Origin: Sphingobacterium lactis
Lineage (GTDB): Bacteria > Bacteroidota > Bacteroidia > Sphingobacteriales > Sphingobacteriaceae
NCBI RefSeq assembly: GCF_011046555.1
Contig: NZ_CP049246.1
Location: 620,001 to 684,000, forward strand
Reading direction: 5' to 3'
Length of the DNA stretch: 64,000 bases
In this document: piece after piece, positions 62,855 through 64,000 of the stretch
Layout of the letters: every line of letters begins with the position of its first letter
Position numbering within the stretch: the stretch's first letter is position 1
Notes under the pieces: generated by a model
What the model was told of the DNA's origin: nothing
The model's input: only the letters and a program-made list of their open reading frames with translations
Database searches by the model: none
Translations under genes and position numbers: made by a program

Positions 62855-62862
62855 TACCTTTG
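62855..62862 (+). promoter_or_regulatory. -7 promoter element of the LLM monooxygenase gene
   Basis: TACCTTTG, a perfect match, 25 bases before the ATG at 62888. Confidence 0.65.
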
Positions 62863-62887
62863 TCTTATACTTAGAAAAGGAAAACAA

Positions 62888-63922
62888 ATGATGGAATTAG
62901 GAATAGGAATGTTTGGGGATTTACAGATAGATGCCCAGACAGGAAATATACAAGCCCCGCAGCAACGGTTGCAGGAAATAATCGAAGAAGTAAAATTGAT
63001 GGATGAAGTCGGCGTGGATTTCTTTGGTATCGGTGAGCATCACCGGCCGGATTATGCCGTGGCTTCACCGGAGATCGTTCTGGCTGCGGCCGCAACGGTT
63101 ACCAAACGGATCAAATTGGGTTCGGCAGTATCTGTCCTGAGCTCTACCGATCCGGTAAAACTCTACCAGAACTTCGCCACCGTGGATCTGATCTCCAATG
63201 GACGGGCGGAAATCATGGCCGGGCGCGGATCGTTCATCGAATCGTTCCCACTGTTCGGCTACGACCTGAAGGATTACAGTTCCCTGTTCGAGGAGAAATT
63301 GGACCTGCTGCTGAAGATCAACAAGAACCAAACGGTCAATTGGACGGGTAAGCATCGGGCAAGCTTGGTTAACCAGTCGATCTACCCACGTGCCGTACAT
63401 GACAGCATGCCGATCTGGATTGCTGTTGGCGGTACGACCGAGTCGGTGATCCGTGCGGGACGATTGGGATTGCCGGTTATGTTCGCCATTATCGGAGGCT
63501 CACCAATCAACTTCAAACCGCTGTTTGAGGTGTATGAACAGGCCTACCAAGACAATGGACATGACATGAGTAAATTCCAGGTCGGCGTGCACATGCACTC
63601 TTTCTTCGGCGAGAATTCACGTGAGGTCGCTGATTGGTATTACCCATTCTATTCGGCCCAGATGAACCGCATCGGGGCATCCCGTGGATGGCCACCGTAT
63701 CAACGCACGCAATACGATTACGGACGCTCCAACCATGGGCACCTGATCGTCGGCGACGTGAATGAATCCGTGGATAAAATCCTAGCTCTGCAGGAATCCT
63801 TCGGCCTGACCCGCTTTTCTGCGCACATGGATGTGGGCAGCCCAGACCACAGCAAAATGATGAAAGCAATCGAGCTTTACGGAAATCAGATCATTCCGAA
63901 AGTTAAGGATGCTTTAAAATAA
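62888..63922 (+). CDS. Luciferase-like (LLM class) flavin-dependent oxidoreductase
   Basis: The protein has 344 residues; a second ATG at 62891 is equally possible. The TIM-barrel flavin-binding pattern of LLM proteins is clear: FFGIGEHHRPDYAVASPEIVL, the GRAEIMAGRGSF loop and WIAVGGTTESV. Such enzymes use reduced FMN (or F420) to oxidise small molecules. The substrate is unknown; related proteins in Bacteroidota are widespread and uncharacterised. The gene stands alone with a consensus promoter and a terminator-like hairpin after it. Confidence 0.9.
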   Translation: MMELGIGMFGDLQIDAQTGNIQAPQQRLQEIIEEVKLMDEVGVDFFGIGEHHRPDYAVASPEIVLAAAATVTKRIKLGSAVSVLSSTDPVKLYQNFATVDLISNGRAEIMAGRGSFIESFPLFGYDLKDYSSLFEEKLDLLLKINKNQTVNWTGKHRASLVNQSIYPRAVHDSMPIWIAVGGTTESVIRAGRLGLPVMFAIIGGSPINFKPLFEVYEQAYQDNGHDMSKFQVGVHMHSFFGENSREVADWYYPFYSAQMNRIGASRGWPPYQRTQYDYGRSNHGHLIVGDVNESVDKILALQESFGLTRFSAHMDVGSPDHSKMMKAIELYGNQIIPKVKDALK

Positions 63923-63952
63923 GAGAAACATATTTGTCTATTTCGTTCGATA

Positions 63953-63987
63953 GCAGCCATGGAGGTCAAAGCCCATGGCTGTTTCGT
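63953..63987 (+). terminator. Terminator-like hairpin after the LLM gene
   Basis: Stem CAGCCATGG/CCATGGCTG with a ten-base loop, followed by TTTCGTTT, 31 bases after the stop. Confidence 0.6.
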
Positions 63988-64000
63988 TTACAAGCCATCT

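Overview
This window looks like chromosomal DNA from a member of the Bacteroidota, most likely the Sphingobacteriaceae (Sphingobacterium or a close relative). The evidence is a SusC/SusD pair, several lipoprotein and DUF families typical of the phylum (DUF4302, DUF4374, DUF4293, DUF4407), promoters of the TAnnTTTG type, and starts with little or no Shine-Dalgarno sequence. No prophage, insertion sequence, CRISPR array or rRNA operon was seen. There is one tRNA gene.

Layout. 1-5.5 kb (+): the end of a glycosidase/beta-lactamase-like protein, an M19 dipeptidase, glycine C-acetyltransferase (kbl), the ribosome-associated GTPase TypA, and a small Rieske protein. 5.5-19.1 kb (-): an aldehyde dehydrogenase; a four-gene outer-membrane import operon (SusC, SusD, zinc metallopeptidase lipoprotein, DUF4302 lipoprotein); an ecotin-like protease inhibitor; a three-gene set that could handle D-amino-acid peptides (aspartate/glutamate racemase, serine hydrolase, P1-type aminopeptidase); and a DUF4407 membrane protein. 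19.3-30.9 kb: M3 oligopeptidase, truA with an ABC exporter, an orphan histidine kinase, small envelope proteins, ung, and an Lrp regulator paired with a putative permuted papain-like protein. 31.2-34.9 kb: sufBCD. 35-38.6 kb: an MFS exporter with a long leader, a PH-domain membrane protein, tRNA-Gly and a flavoprotein. 38.7-45.5 kb: lemA with two TPM-domain genes, a TlpA-like protein, radA, a sigma factor with a membrane partner, DUF2147 and a YvlD-like protein. 45.6-50.5 kb: a putative xenosiderophore or iron uptake locus (TonB receptor, DUF4374 lipoprotein, divergent AraC regulator) with two copies of the same inverted repeat over facing promoters. 50.5-64 kb: a NagB/PIG-L fusion, a second TlpA-like protein, an SMP-30 propeller, uxaC, a LOG-family protein, a pair of heptad-built 71-bp repeats, a PadR-PspC-outer-membrane-receptor operon, VanZ-like, ComF and a luciferase-like monooxygenase.

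Taken together, much of the window serves the cell envelope: peptide and iron import, turnover of peptidoglycan or D-amino-acid peptides, thiol redox and stress sensing. The most interesting parts are the protease-coupled SusCD operon with an ecotin neighbour whose P1 residue is unusual, the overlapping divergent promoters of the iron-like locus, and the heptad-periodic repeats near 56.6 kb. All family assignments were made by reading the sequence; no database search was run.
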